DNA of 41,574 nucleotides from an uncultured archaeon (GCA_902385625.1 CABMGE010000004.1:1-41574), one strand, 5' to 3'. Positions 1 to 7,990 are shown, numbered from the stretch's first letter. Notes: generated by a model from the sequence alone, not told the origin. Numbers and translations are program-made.

Positions 1-1439
1 ACAGGACTTATTATTTTATAAAGTTCCGAATTAAAATTTTCAATTGAATCAAAATTAGGAATCACTTCAAGATGATCCTTCCAAATAACTTTGGTTGGAA
101 CTGCAACAAACCCTTGATAATTTTTTCTTCGAAAAGTATAATCCATATGAACATGACTGCATTCATCAAACTGCTGATAATGTGCAATTTTTTCAAATGG
201 ATCTAAGTTTGTTTTTTGAGGTTTAAAAAAAGTAAGTCCATACTTACTAGTAGTGAGTTGAGACATTTTTCCAATGTTCATAGATATATCTTCTGCTTTT
301 TCTATATCTTTTTTAAATAATTTGTAAACATTGTTAGAGCCCTCTGAAAGAATAACTCTAGGACATCCATGCACCCCTATAATATGCATGCCGCTTTCTT
401 TAAGCAAGTTAAAATTTTCTTCCCCAATTGTATCAAGTAAAGCACGTTTTAGTCTAGAGGTATCAGGTTCAAAATGAGAAAATAACCTGTTTTTATCAAT
501 ACCCATTATCCTCCCATACTCAAGCAAATATGGGACAGGATTTGCATAGATTGAAACAAGCCCTTTAAATCCATTTTTATTTATGCCTTCAAAAATATTT
601 TTATATCGATTATTTTTATTCTTAATTTCAATCGGAAGAATCTCTTTTCTATCAGGGCTTGTTGTAATTCTTGAAATATATCTTCCTCTTTTAGAAGCAG
701 TGGCAGTGGCAATAATATCAAAATCTGAATTTAAAAATTCATCTAATGAATCAAAACCTCTAACCTTAGAACCTTCTTCCCGTTCTTCAAACCAATGGAA
801 AACAGCATCAGAAGGAATATTCGGACTATAAAATCCAAGTTCTGAAATTGAATCAGAATAAAATAGTTCTTGAAGTAATCGATCATTAAAGCTTCCTCTT
901 CCAAAAATTCCTACCCTTAAAGGTTTAAATGCCCACTTCCTTATCTTTTTTCCGAGTTCAAAAAATTCTTTTCCCTTATCATAAGTATCATCAAAAATAC
1001 TTTCGACTAGACCCTCACAACTGTCTTTAAATTTAAGTACCCTCTCGGTAAATTTAGAGGTATGTTCATCCAAGGAATAAACTTCCTCAGAATCAGAAAA
1101 ATGCTTTGAACTAAATCCATTTATAGCCCCAATATTAACAAGATCAGTATAAGAATAATTACTTGCACAAATTATAGGTATCTTCTTAATTCTTTTAATT
1201 ATCCTGGCAAGGTCTTTTCCAGTTACATTATTCAAATTATAATCAAGTATTGCAATATCAGGATTAAAATCCATGATTTTTCTTGCCAAATGACCTAGAT
1301 TATCATCTTTAACTAACTCGCATTTTAACTCACAATCAATATCTTTAAGATCAGGACTAAGTGAAATAACCTCTTGAGAAAGTTTTAAAAACATTTCACA
1401 ATCATCTGCAATTATAATCCTTAATTTACGGCTTGACAT
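1..1439 (-). CDS. Receiver domain fused to malate/lactate dehydrogenase-like domain (3' end cut by window)
   Basis: The frame is open from ATG 1439 to the left edge, 479 codons without a stop, so the C-terminus lies outside the window. Residues 1-115 look like a CheY-type receiver: acidic pair D12/D13, phospho-acceptor D66 in the strand ILDYN, S93 and K112. After a linker (about 120-172) comes an LDH/MDH-like fold. It has a Rossmann loop with G177, G180 and G182. An ANP segment at 299-301 sits where MDHs have TNP. D326 and R329 match the family Asp/Arg pair, and H357 in VHG matches the catalytic His of the E-H-G motif. The end, GFVAVPTKVI, resembles the family's GVP segment. It follows the MTAP-APRT fusion gene by 41 nt on the same strand and is probably cotranscribed. 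Inference: a phosphorylation-controlled or catalytically repurposed dehydrogenase. No histidine kinase is visible nearby. The domain calls are by eye, strong for the fold but not for the substrate. Confidence 0.8.
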   Translation of the reverse strand, partial: MSSRKLRIIIADDCEMFLKLSQEVISLSPDLKDIDCELKCELVKDDNLGHLARKIMDFNPDIAILDYNLNNVTGKDLARIIKRIKKIPIICASNYSYTDLVNIGAINGFSSKHFSDSEEVYSLDEHTSKFTERVLKFKDSCEGLVESIFDDTYDKGKEFFELGKKIRKWAFKPLRVGIFGRGSFNDRLLQELFYSDSISELGFYSPNIPSDAVFHWFEEREEGSKVRGFDSLDEFLNSDFDIIATATASKRGRYISRITTSPDRKEILPIEIKNKNNRYKNIFEGINKNGFKGLVSIYANPVPYLLEYGRIMGIDKNRLFSHFEPDTSRLKRALLDTIGEENFNLLKESGMHIIGVHGCPRVILSEGSNNVYKLFKKDIEKAEDISMNIGKMSQLTTSKYGLTFFKPQKTNLDPFEKIAHYQQFDECSHVHMDYTFRRKNYQGFVAVPTKVIWKDHLEVIPNFDSIENFNSELYKIISP

Positions 1440-1480
1440 TTTAGAGGTTTATTTAGATTTTTTAAAAACCAATTTGGCTT

Positions 1481-2761
1481 CTATTCACCTTCAAATTTAA
1501 CAATTGAAAAAGTTTTAAAACCATTTTTTTCAATCTTTTCTTTCCCCTTTAAATCAGGAAGATCAATAACAAAACTACATTCTACAATCTCTCCACCTAA
1601 TTTTTTTACAAGATTGCATGCAGCAAGACTAGTTCCTCCTGTTGCAATAAGATCATCAACAATTAAGACTCTCTGTCCATACTTTATTGCATCTTTATGA
1701 ACTTCAATTGAATCTGTACCATATTCTAAAGAATATTCCTCACGAACAACTTCATAAGGTAATTTTCCTTTTTTTCTTATTGGAACAAAGGGAGCTCCAA
1801 GTTTATGGGCAAGTATACTCCCAATAATAAATCCTCTTGATTCAATTCCGCAAACAATGTCAATATTTTTATCACTATATCTTTTGCAAAAGATTTCAAT
1901 AACCTTATTCATACCTTCCACATCATTAAGAAGAGTAGTAATATCCCTAAACATTATTCCTTGTTTGGGGAAATTTGGAATTGTCCTTATTTTATCCTTA
2001 ATAAAATCCGAATCATAATTTGCAATTTTTGGAATAGCAATCAATAGTAATTGCTTCACTTTGTCTGCATTTTCATTCATTCTTTTCAAAATCATTTCCC
2101 AAGTAACAGGTGCCTCATTTTCCTTCCAGCAATCATAATCAGTGGACATTGCAATAGTCTGATAAGGTATTCCAAGTTCATTTGCAAGAATTACCTCTGG
2201 ACAAGAGGACATATTAATAATATCCGCCCCAATTTGACGAAACATATTAGATTCAGCTTTACTTGAAAATCTTGGCCCCTCAATTGTAATAATTGTTTTA
2301 TCGCGATTATATTCAAAACCAAATTGATTGCATACTTCACAAAGTAAATCCCTTATCTTTTTATTATACGGTTCTGCCATAGGAGTATGCCTAACTTCCC
2401 CAAGTTCATCAAAAAAACTGGATTTTCTTTGTTTTGTAAAATCAATAAACTGGGATGGAAAAACTAGATTTCCAGGTTTTATCTCTGACCTCAAAGAACC
2501 AACAGCACTTGTTGCAAGAATATGAGTACATCCTAGCATTTTTAATGCATAAACATTTGCTCTGTAATTAACAAGAGTTGGAGGAATTTCATGATGTTTT
2601 CCATGCCTTGAAAGAATGCAAACAGGAATTCCAGAAATATTACCACAAGTTATTTTAGAACTAGGTTTTCCATAGGGAGTTTCAACCTCTTGCTCAGAAA
2701 AGTCTTGTAATAATTTGGGATCATCAAGTCCACTTCCTCCAATAATACCTACTTTTATCAT
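1481..2761 (-). CDS. Bifunctional S-methyl-5'-thioadenosine phosphorylase / adenine phosphoribosyltransferase fusion
   Basis: This 426-residue protein joins two enzymes. Residues 1-250 are a family-2 nucleoside phosphorylase of the MTAP type: GIIGGSGL at the N-terminus, SRHG at 51-54, NMSSCPEV at 183-190 and STDYDCW at 206-212, whose Asp residues favour adenine-containing substrates. Residues 255-426 are APRT: FPKQGIMFRDIT near 264, ESRGF at 307, and the PRPP loop VLIVDDLIATGGT at 365-377. Together they would phosphorolyse MTA to adenine and methylthioribose-1-phosphate, then convert adenine plus PRPP to AMP. That makes a compact cytosolic purine-salvage step linked to methionine and polyamine turnover. 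The receiver-dehydrogenase gene follows 41 nt downstream. Each domain is close to the length of the stand-alone enzyme, so both are probably active. Confidence 0.93.
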   Translation of the reverse strand: MIKVGIIGGSGLDDPKLLQDFSEQEVETPYGKPSSKITCGNISGIPVCILSRHGKHHEIPPTLVNYRANVYALKMLGCTHILATSAVGSLRSEIKPGNLVFPSQFIDFTKQRKSSFFDELGEVRHTPMAEPYNKKIRDLLCEVCNQFGFEYNRDKTIITIEGPRFSSKAESNMFRQIGADIINMSSCPEVILANELGIPYQTIAMSTDYDCWKENEAPVTWEMILKRMNENADKVKQLLLIAIPKIANYDSDFIKDKIRTIPNFPKQGIMFRDITTLLNDVEGMNKVIEIFCKRYSDKNIDIVCGIESRGFIIGSILAHKLGAPFVPIRKKGKLPYEVVREEYSLEYGTDSIEVHKDAIKYGQRVLIVDDLIATGGTSLAACNLVKKLGGEIVECSFVIDLPDLKGKEKIEKNGFKTFSIVKFEGE

Positions 2762-2866
2762 AATTTAAGATGAAAATTTAAAGTTATAAAGATTATTATA
2801 AAAATAAAGTCATTTTAATAATGATAATTTTAATGGAAAAAAGATATATTTACAAAATACAATTAA

Positions 2867-2875
2867 ACTTAAAAA
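2867..2875 (+). promoter_or_regulatory. TATA-like box for leaderless 64-aa ORF
   Basis: ACTTAAAAA is centred about 26 nt before ATG 2897. This is the spacing expected of an archaeal TATA box for transcription starting at the start codon. Confidence 0.45.
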
Positions 2876-2896
2876 CTACTTTTATTGATCTTTTTA

Positions 2897-3091
2897 ATGG
2901 AACTACTTGATTTTATGGATAAAGATAAAGAGAATATAGATAGTTTAATTAGGGAATTTGGAGAATCGCAAAAAGAAGCAATATCCTCTTTTTATAAAAG
3001 ACAATTATCTGAATTTTTAGAGTCAAGAGAATTAGAAGGGGCAAGAAGACTTGCTTATTCACAAACAAGATACTGGCAACTTTCAAAATAA
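2897..3091 (+). CDS. Small hypothetical protein, 64 aa
   Basis: Unrecognised. It is charged and predicted helical, rich in Glu/Lys/Arg, ending in RYWQLSK, with no Cys motif or membrane segment. ATG 2897 is chosen over an upstream TTG because a TATA-like box (ACTTAAAAA, 2867-2875) is centred 26 nt upstream, giving a leaderless transcript. The stop codon begins a non-coding element (3089-3240) whose first nine bases also occur at the stop of nth at 22274. Confidence 0.5.
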   Translation: MELLDFMDKDKENIDSLIREFGESQKEAISSFYKRQLSEFLESRELEGARRLAYSQTRYWQLSK

Positions 3092-3240
3092 TGCCTCTTA
3101 AGAATGATCCCTTTCACAAAATAGCAGTTTTTAATCGTTAGATAAATCAAGCTAAAAATTAATTATTTTTGATGAATTTACTTCACTCAAAAATAACTAT
3201 CCATAACTATTTTATACAAAAGTATAAAATATCTATAAAT
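3089..3240 (+). repeat. Copy A of dispersed non-coding element with UUUAC-loop hairpin
   Basis: The core hairpin has arms TTATTTTTGA (3163-3172) and TCAAAAATAA (3187-3196), and inside them GAA and TTC closing the pentaloop TTTAC (3177-3181). A second hairpin follows, TTTTATAC with GTATAAAA, about 3201-3220. By hand alignment, 3192-3210 matches copy B in 17 of 19 bases. The start TAATGCCTC (3089-3097) is identical to copy C at 22274-22282. Confidence 0.65.
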
Positions 3241-4169
3241 TATTCTGAATAGTTTTCTTTTATCCAATTGAAAGTTTCGCAAAGTCCTGATTTAAAATCA
3301 GTCTTAGCCTTCCAGCCAAGATCTTTTTTTGCAAGACTTGTATCAAGACAAATATCCCTTATTTCTCCAGGAATAGCAGGAATATGTTTTGCAACACCAC
3401 TAAAACCTGAAATTTCCTTGAGCAAATTAAAAATATCATTTACAGATATCTGCTCCCCATTTGCAAGATTAAACAGTTTATTCTCAGGATTTTTTTCAAT
3501 GCTATTTACAATAAACTCTGCAAGATCTAAAACATAAATAAAATCTCTTGTTTGATTTCCATCACCAAAAATAACAGGATCCTGATTTTTAACAATCTGA
3601 TAACTAAAAAGAGAACTAACTCTCTTGCAATTAGGGTCATCTCTCGGACCATAAACATTGCCAAAACAGAAAATTAAATAATCCAAACCATAAAGTTTAG
3701 AATAAGCATAGACATAATGTTCAGCAGTATGTTTTGATATTCCATAAGGAGCAAGGGGATTTAACTTATGTTTTTCATCAACAGGAAGATACTCTGGTTC
3801 TCCATATCTTGCACCACCAGTAGAAGTATAGATTATCTTTTTTACACCATTTCTACAGCACTCGAGAACATTAATAGTTCCAAGAATATTTGTCTTGGCA
3901 TCATAAATCGGATCATCGATTGATTTTCTAAGCATTACCTGAGCAGCAGCATGAATAACAATCTCAGGCTTTTCTTGAATAAATATTTCTTTAATTTCAT
4001 CAAGATTTGTTATATCTGCCCTGTAAAATTTAGCTTTTTTATTAAGATATTTTTCTTTACCAGTTGAAAGATTATCAATTATAATTGCATCATAACCCCT
4101 CATAATTAAAAAGTCCACAATATGACTTGCAATAAAACCTGCTCCCCCAGTAACTAGAACTTTCTTCAT
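3240..4169 (-). CDS. NAD-dependent epimerase/dehydratase (UDP-glucose 4-epimerase-like, extended SDR)
   Basis: A 309-residue extended short-chain dehydrogenase. It has the NAD-binding GGAGFIAS at residues 8-15, IDNLSTGK near 31-38, ADIT around 51-54, the catalytic YGISK (Y142/K146) with a Ser/Thr-rich strand YTSTGG at 114-119, and NVYGPR further on. These signatures fit nucleotide-sugar 4-epimerases acting in the cytosol to supply sugars for surface polysaccharide or glycoprotein. Substrate (UDP-Glc/Gal or UDP-GlcNAc/GalNAc) cannot be told from sequence. It stands alone on this strand. A GAGGTGA Shine-Dalgarno-like site lies just upstream of ATG 4169. It is divergent from the RNA methylase gene with a 54-nt gap. 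Confidence 0.87.
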   Translation of the reverse strand: MKKVLVTGGAGFIASHIVDFLIMRGYDAIIIDNLSTGKEKYLNKKAKFYRADITNLDEIKEIFIQEKPEIVIHAAAQVMLRKSIDDPIYDAKTNILGTINVLECCRNGVKKIIYTSTGGARYGEPEYLPVDEKHKLNPLAPYGISKHTAEHYVYAYSKLYGLDYLIFCFGNVYGPRDDPNCKRVSSLFSYQIVKNQDPVIFGDGNQTRDFIYVLDLAEFIVNSIEKNPENKLFNLANGEQISVNDIFNLLKEISGFSGVAKHIPAIPGEIRDICLDTSLAKKDLGWKAKTDFKSGLCETFNWIKENYSE

Positions 4170-4223
4170 TTTATTTCACCTCTACCAAACTATTTAAACA
4201 TTATAGATCTTGTGAATATAATA

Positions 4224-5204
4224 ATGAAACCTTACTATGAACCAAAACCTGCATTAGTAGAAAGAATGAAACTTCTTTTAAAAGATGAAAAAGATTTAAA
4301 TGAATTTTTTGATTGTGCAAAGACCACTGGAAAGAAATCAATTAGAGTAAATACTCTAAAAATTTCTCCTGAAGATCTCATAAAAAGATTAAAAGACAAG
4401 AATTGGAAGGTTTCTCAGCCAATAAAAAATCATCCTGAAATAATCCAGATACAATCAATTCTAGAACCAGGAGAACTAGGTAAAACAGAAGAGCATTTGC
4501 TTGGCTACTATTATGTCCAGGAAATAACAAGCATGATGCCGATAATTGCATTAAACCCGGTGGAAGATGAGATTGTTATGGATTTATGTGCATCTCCGGG
4601 ATCAAAAACAACTCAGGCAGCAATGCAAATGAAAAATTGTGGAACAATCATTGCAAACGACCTAAATATCGGAAGAATTTCAATACTTTCAGCAAACCTG
4701 GAAAGATTTGGAATAACAAATACAATAGTAACAAGGCATGATGGGCTCGATCTATGTTCAAAACTCCAAAAATCCAGAACAAAAATTAAATTTGATAAAA
4801 TTCTAGTTGATGCTCCTTGTTCAGGAGAAGGCAACATTAGATGCAGTCCAAGAACATATCTAGAATGGTCAGAAGGACTAATAAGAAATTTAGGAAACAG
4901 ACAAAAAAAGTTAGCAAGTGCAGCAGTTGAACTTTTAAAAACAAATGGAGAAATGATTTATTCGACTTGTACTCATTCTCCAGAGGAAAATGAAGAAGTA
5001 CTACAGCACCTGATCAATAATTACAATATCTCAATAGAAGAAATAACTCTCCCAATAAAAACAAGACCAGGAATATCAGAATGGAAAGGAAATAAATTTC
5101 ATCAAGATATTAAAAAAGCTCATAGAATTTATCATCATGACAATGATATGGAAGGATTTTTCCTTTGCAAAATAAAAAAGCTATCAGGCAAAAAGGAAAT
5201 ATGA
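4224..5204 (+). CDS. NSUN/RsmB-type RNA cytosine-C5 methyltransferase
   Basis: A 326-residue SAM-dependent m5C methylase of the NOL1/NOP2/Sun family. Motif I is LCASPGSKT, motif IV is DAPCSG with C199, and motif VI is STCT with C249, so both cysteines of the two-cysteine mechanism are present. It probably methylates tRNA or rRNA cytosine, as archaeal aTrm4 does. The start is ATG 4224 rather than GTG 4212, because CTATTTAAA near 4191-4199 sits about 26-28 nt upstream. It lacks a fused PUA domain, but a detached RsmF-like PUA protein is encoded at 6353 in the same operon. Its stop overlaps the QueE start (ATGA). Confidence 0.9.
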   Translation: MKPYYEPKPALVERMKLLLKDEKDLNEFFDCAKTTGKKSIRVNTLKISPEDLIKRLKDKNWKVSQPIKNHPEIIQIQSILEPGELGKTEEHLLGYYYVQEITSMMPIIALNPVEDEIVMDLCASPGSKTTQAAMQMKNCGTIIANDLNIGRISILSANLERFGITNTIVTRHDGLDLCSKLQKSRTKIKFDKILVDAPCSGEGNIRCSPRTYLEWSEGLIRNLGNRQKKLASAAVELLKTNGEMIYSTCTHSPEENEEVLQHLINNYNISIEEITLPIKTRPGISEWKGNKFHQDIKKAHRIYHHDNDMEGFFLCKIKKLSGKKEI

Positions 5205-5803
5205 AAATATCTGAAATATTTGAAAGTATACAAGGAGAAGGAAAATATGCAGGATATCCTGCTTTGTTCATCAGAACAAGCGGATGTAACATAAACTGTG
5301 ATTTCTGCGATACAAAGTATCCTAAAATTTTTATAGAAAAATCAGTGGATGAGCTAATAAGAATAATTAAAAGTTCAAAGCATAAAATAATTATATGGAC
5401 TGGAGGAGAACCAACCTTGCAGATAAAAGAAATAATAAGAGTAATTGCAAAAACAAAAAATAAACAGCACCACATAGAAACCAACGGGACAGACATAGCA
5501 GGTTACAAAAAATATTTTGATTATATAAGTATAAGTCCAAAAGAGATTACTTCTGCAAAAATTGCTTATCTGTTGAAAAACAATGCAGATGATAAATCAA
5601 AAATAGACATAAAAATAGTGACTGATTTAAAAACAAATAAAGACCTGATAAAATATGCAGATATTCTTCTTCCTCTTGAAACAAAAAATATAAAAAAAGA
5701 CAATTTAACAAAACAAAAACTATGGACATTTTGCGAGAAGAATAATCTAAGACTAAGTCCGAGGATCCATACTCAAATCTGGGGGAATAAAAAAAATATA
5801 TGA
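5201..5803 (+). CDS. queE: 7-carboxy-7-deazaguanine synthase (radical SAM), QueE
   Basis: A 200-residue radical SAM enzyme starting at ATG 5201, which overlaps the methylase stop as ATGA. An earlier TTG at 5165 lies inside the upstream gene and is rejected. The N-terminal FESIQGEG is typical of QueE. The cluster motif is C29-x3-C33-x2-C36, followed by WTGGEPTLQ. In archaea QueE makes 7-carboxy-7-deazaguanine, a precursor of preQ0 and then of archaeosine in tRNA. Sitting next to an RNA m5C methylase, it fits an RNA-modification operon. No other archaeosine gene is in the window. Confidence 0.9.
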   Translation: MKISEIFESIQGEGKYAGYPALFIRTSGCNINCDFCDTKYPKIFIEKSVDELIRIIKSSKHKIIIWTGGEPTLQIKEIIRVIAKTKNKQHHIETNGTDIAGYKKYFDYISISPKEITSAKIAYLLKNNADDKSKIDIKIVTDLKTNKDLIKYADILLPLETKNIKKDNLTKQKLWTFCEKNNLRLSPRIHTQIWGNKKNI

Positions 5804-6258
5804 AAATAACAAAAGTAAAAAGAGAGGATCTTAAAGAAATATCAGAATTGAGAAAAGAAACTATATTAAAAATAACTTCAGAATGCTTGCCAGAAAGCGA
5901 TTTAAAAGTTTTGATTGCAATGAATTCTTATAAAAATTTGCTATGGAGATATAAATATGCTGATATGTATTGTCTAAAAAATAAAAAAAAGATAATTGGA
6001 ACAATAGATCTCTACAATAATGAGATAAAAGGATTTTATATACATCACGAACATATTAAAGAAGGACTCGGAACAGTTCTCCTGGACTTTATTGAAAAAT
6101 TTGCAAAAAAACAAGGCCATAAAAAGATCAGGTTGGATTGCAATAAATCAGCTTATGGATTCTATCTAAAAAAGGGTTTTAACTTGATCGGAAAAAAAGA
6201 ACCGACTGGAAAACTAATTAAACGGGTAATTTTTATAATGGAAAAGGAACTCTTATGA
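5800..6258 (+). CDS. GNAT-family N-acetyltransferase
   Basis: 152 residues. The acetyl-CoA-binding strand and loop are visible around IKGFYIHHEHIKEGLGTVLL (about residues 68-87), followed by a helix and the SAYGFYLKKGF strand typical of GNAT C-termini. The glycine signature is EGLGT, a shortened R/Q-x-x-G-x-G/A. The start overlaps the queE stop by ATGA. The substrate is unknown. The RNA-modification neighbours allow, but do not show, a ribosomal or RNA-linked target. Confidence 0.82.
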   Translation: MKITKVKREDLKEISELRKETILKITSECLPESDLKVLIAMNSYKNLLWRYKYADMYCLKNKKKIIGTIDLYNNEIKGFYIHHEHIKEGLGTVLLDFIEKFAKKQGHKKIRLDCNKSAYGFYLKKGFNLIGKKEPTGKLIKRVIFIMEKELL

Positions 6259-6356
6259 AAAATAAATTTAAATTAAATAATAAATCTGTTTTGGATAAAT
6301 TCAGGCCATACAAAATAGCATTTGTATCTCACAAAGAGGTTGTGATTTTATTATGA
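6255..6356 (+). CDS. Translationally coupled microprotein, 33 aa
   Basis: A 33-codon ORF whose ATG (6255) overlaps the GNAT stop and whose TGA (6354-6356) overlaps the ATG of the PUA gene at 6353, ATGA at both ends. It fills the only gap in an otherwise tightly overlapped operon. The product is basic at the N-terminus (MKNKFKLNNK) and has a short hydrophobic end (EVVILL). Unrecognised. The double overlap argues for a translated gene, though it could mainly carry ribosomes to the next start. Confidence 0.5.
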   Translation: MKNKFKLNNKSVLDKFRPYKIAFVSHKEVVILL

Positions 6357-6799
6357 AACCCCTAACCTCAACTGATAAAAAAAAGATAATTGAACAATTA
6401 AACAAGCAATTTGGAATAACTCAGATACCTCAACTGATAATTCAATTTGGAAAAGAAAAACTTAGACTATACAGTGGAAACTTGTCAAAAGAGGAGTTGT
6501 ATTATTTAGACAACGAAATACGAATTGAAAATATTGGACTTTATTTTGCCAAATGGGAAAATGATGGAATAAGGTTGACTCTTGATGGAGTGCAGTTATT
6601 TAGAAATCAGATAACAAAAAATATCCTTGAACTAGATGAAAAACAAGCAAACGACTGGCTAAAAGGAAATGATCTTGATATTAAAACTGATTATGGCTGG
6701 AAAATTCTAAAATACAAAAACGAATTTATTGGTTGCGGAAAGTCTACTGGAGAAAGAATAACTAATTTTATGCCTAAAGAAAGAAGAGTAAAGAGTTAG
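6353..6799 (+). CDS. Stand-alone PUA-like RNA-binding domain protein (RsmF C-terminal type)
   Basis: 148 residues. The second half, from LYFAKWENDGIRLTLDG to the end, resembles the PUA-like domain found at the C-terminus of RsmF/NSUN methylases: RLTLDG, a segment about WLKG, KYKNEFIGCGKSTGERITNF and a final PKERR. Here it is a separate gene three ORFs after an NSUN methylase that lacks this domain. Inference: it provides RNA binding in trans for the methylase. The alternative is a general PUA protein of ribosome assembly. The gene is last in the operon and is followed by a hairpin plus T-tract at 6811-6852. Confidence 0.72.
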   Translation: MKPLTSTDKKKIIEQLNKQFGITQIPQLIIQFGKEKLRLYSGNLSKEELYYLDNEIRIENIGLYFAKWENDGIRLTLDGVQLFRNQITKNILELDEKQANDWLKGNDLDIKTDYGWKILKYKNEFIGCGKSTGERITNFMPKERRVKS

Positions 6800-6810
6800 A
6801 TGATAATAAA

Positions 6811-6852
6811 CTAATTTTTATTAATTTACTTAAGAAAAATTAGCATTTTTTT
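6811..6852 (+). terminator. UUUAC-loop hairpin followed by T-tract
   Basis: Arms CTAATTTTT (6811-6819) and AAAAATTAG (6835-6843) form a perfect 9-bp stem. Inside, TTAA and TTAA close the loop TTTAC. It is followed by GCATTTTTTTA, a plausible terminator for the plus-strand operon. A second small hairpin, ATCGC-GAA-GCGAT (6853-6865), follows. The hairpin belongs to the UUUAC-loop family. Confidence 0.6.
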
Positions 6853-6870
6853 ATCGCGAAGCGATTTAAA

Positions 6871-7152
6871 TTAGTTAGATTCATAAAACTTATCTAAAAT
6901 TTCAACATCTCCTGATTTGGCAGCATTGTAAAAATCCATATAAAGTCTATGTGAAACACTGTCTCCTAGAAATATAGTGTCTAAAAAATCTATTGCAGCA
7001 TCATCATAACATAAACCGAATTCTTCAGCAGAGATAGTTCTATAACTTTTAGCAAATCCTATTAAGCTTCTCTTAATTGAAATATCAGAGAGATCAGTTT
7101 CCTCAAGCTCACTAAGGGCTTTTCTAACAATTTCTTTTAATTTAATATCCAT
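6871..7152 (-). CDS. Hypothetical protein, 93 aa
   Basis: Unrecognised. An acidic, predicted all-helical protein with no signal peptide, membrane segment or Cys pair (one Cys). It is convergent with the operon ending at 6799 and lies downstream of the coiled-coil/PAS gene on the same strand, with a 40-nt gap. It starts at ATG 7152. Confidence 0.6.
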   Translation of the reverse strand: MDIKLKEIVRKALSELEETDLSDISIKRSLIGFAKSYRTISAEEFGLCYDDAAIDFLDTIFLGDSVSHRLYMDFYNAAKSGDVEILDKFYESN

Positions 7153-7192
7153 TAAGAAATAGTTATCTGACTGTTTTTAAAGTTTTACAATC

Positions 7193-7951
7193 TCAGTAAG
7201 TTCGGTTATTAACGTTTTGCCTTATAACTTGAAATTCACTGCCAAGTTTGTTTACAACTTCTTCAACTGCTCCAGAAAAAATCCGAGATCTTCCCATAGT
7301 AAATTTATTTGCATTTGCAGAATATAAAAATACCCCAAATCCAACTGGCTCTCTGCCATATAAAAGAGGATAAGCATTAACCACAAGTTCACCCAGAATC
7401 TCGCTTTTAGTCTTAAGTAAATAATCCTTTATCATCTTTCCATTTTTAAGTTCAATTGTAAGCTTTTCTCTTTCATCCTCGTGTATAAATTTCCTTGCAA
7501 GTGCTTTTAAAGGAAGATCAAAAGTTTCCCTTTCTTTTATTCCAAAAAGATCCATAACTCCAGGAGTATAAACTGTTTTTTTGCTATAAAAATCATAATA
7601 AAAAAATGGAGCTCTTTTAAATCCAGGTCTTTTAATAGTAGCATGATCCATTTCAGTCCTAAAAAGCAGGCTTCTCATAGCTCCAAGTTGCATTTTTAAA
7701 GGATCAGTTATACCTCTTTGCCAAACTTCAAAATCAATTTCGCTTTTTCCTTCTCTTTTTTTATTAGAGTGATTATTTGCATAAATAACAATTTTTTTAA
7801 TCATATCAAGAGGCATTTTAGAAACTTCTAGTTCAGCAACCATTTCATTATTCTGATGTTGCAAAAGATCATATTCTTCTTGTAATCTTAAATAAGCTTC
7901 TTCACTTCGTCTTAACTGATCCTCAAGTTGCGAGTATTCTATTTCAGGCAT
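7193..7951 (-). CDS. Coiled-coil plus PAS-like domain protein
   Basis: About 252 residues. The N-terminal ~50 residues are a coiled coil (YSQLEDQLRRSEEAYLRLQE onward). The middle has FFYYDFYSKKTVYTPGVMDLFGI, then FIHEDEREK and a hydrophobic strand pattern ending in VGFGVFLYS, which together look like a PAS fold. No kinase, output or DNA-binding domain is seen. ATG 7951 is preferred to ATG 7972, because the shared TATA box at 7983-7990 would place the transcript start near 7960. A soluble sensory or scaffold protein is inferred. It could be a partner for the receiver protein at 1439, with no direct evidence. Confidence 0.6.
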   Translation of the reverse strand: MPEIEYSQLEDQLRRSEEAYLRLQEEYDLLQHQNNEMVAELEVSKMPLDMIKKIVIYANNHSNKKREGKSEIDFEVWQRGITDPLKMQLGAMRSLLFRTEMDHATIKRPGFKRAPFFYYDFYSKKTVYTPGVMDLFGIKERETFDLPLKALARKFIHEDEREKLTIELKNGKMIKDYLLKTKSEILGELVVNAYPLLYGREPVGFGVFLYSANANKFTMGRSRIFSGAVEEVVNKLGSEFQVIRQNVNNRTY

Positions 7952-7982
7952 TCTAAAATAACAAAAAAACATATTTTAAACA

Positions 7983-7990
7983 TTTATATA
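7983..7990. promoter_or_regulatory. Bidirectional TATA-like box
   Basis: TTTATATA (reverse TATATAAA) sits between divergent genes. On the plus strand it is centred 26 nt before ATG 8013 (leaderless methionine aminopeptidase mRNA). On the minus strand it would start transcription near 7960, just before ATG 7951. Confidence 0.5.

Noticed and set aside
583-831. Plus-strand ORF of 82 codons
   Set aside because: It lies antisense inside the receiver-dehydrogenase gene, whose minus-strand frame is open for 479 codons with clear domains.
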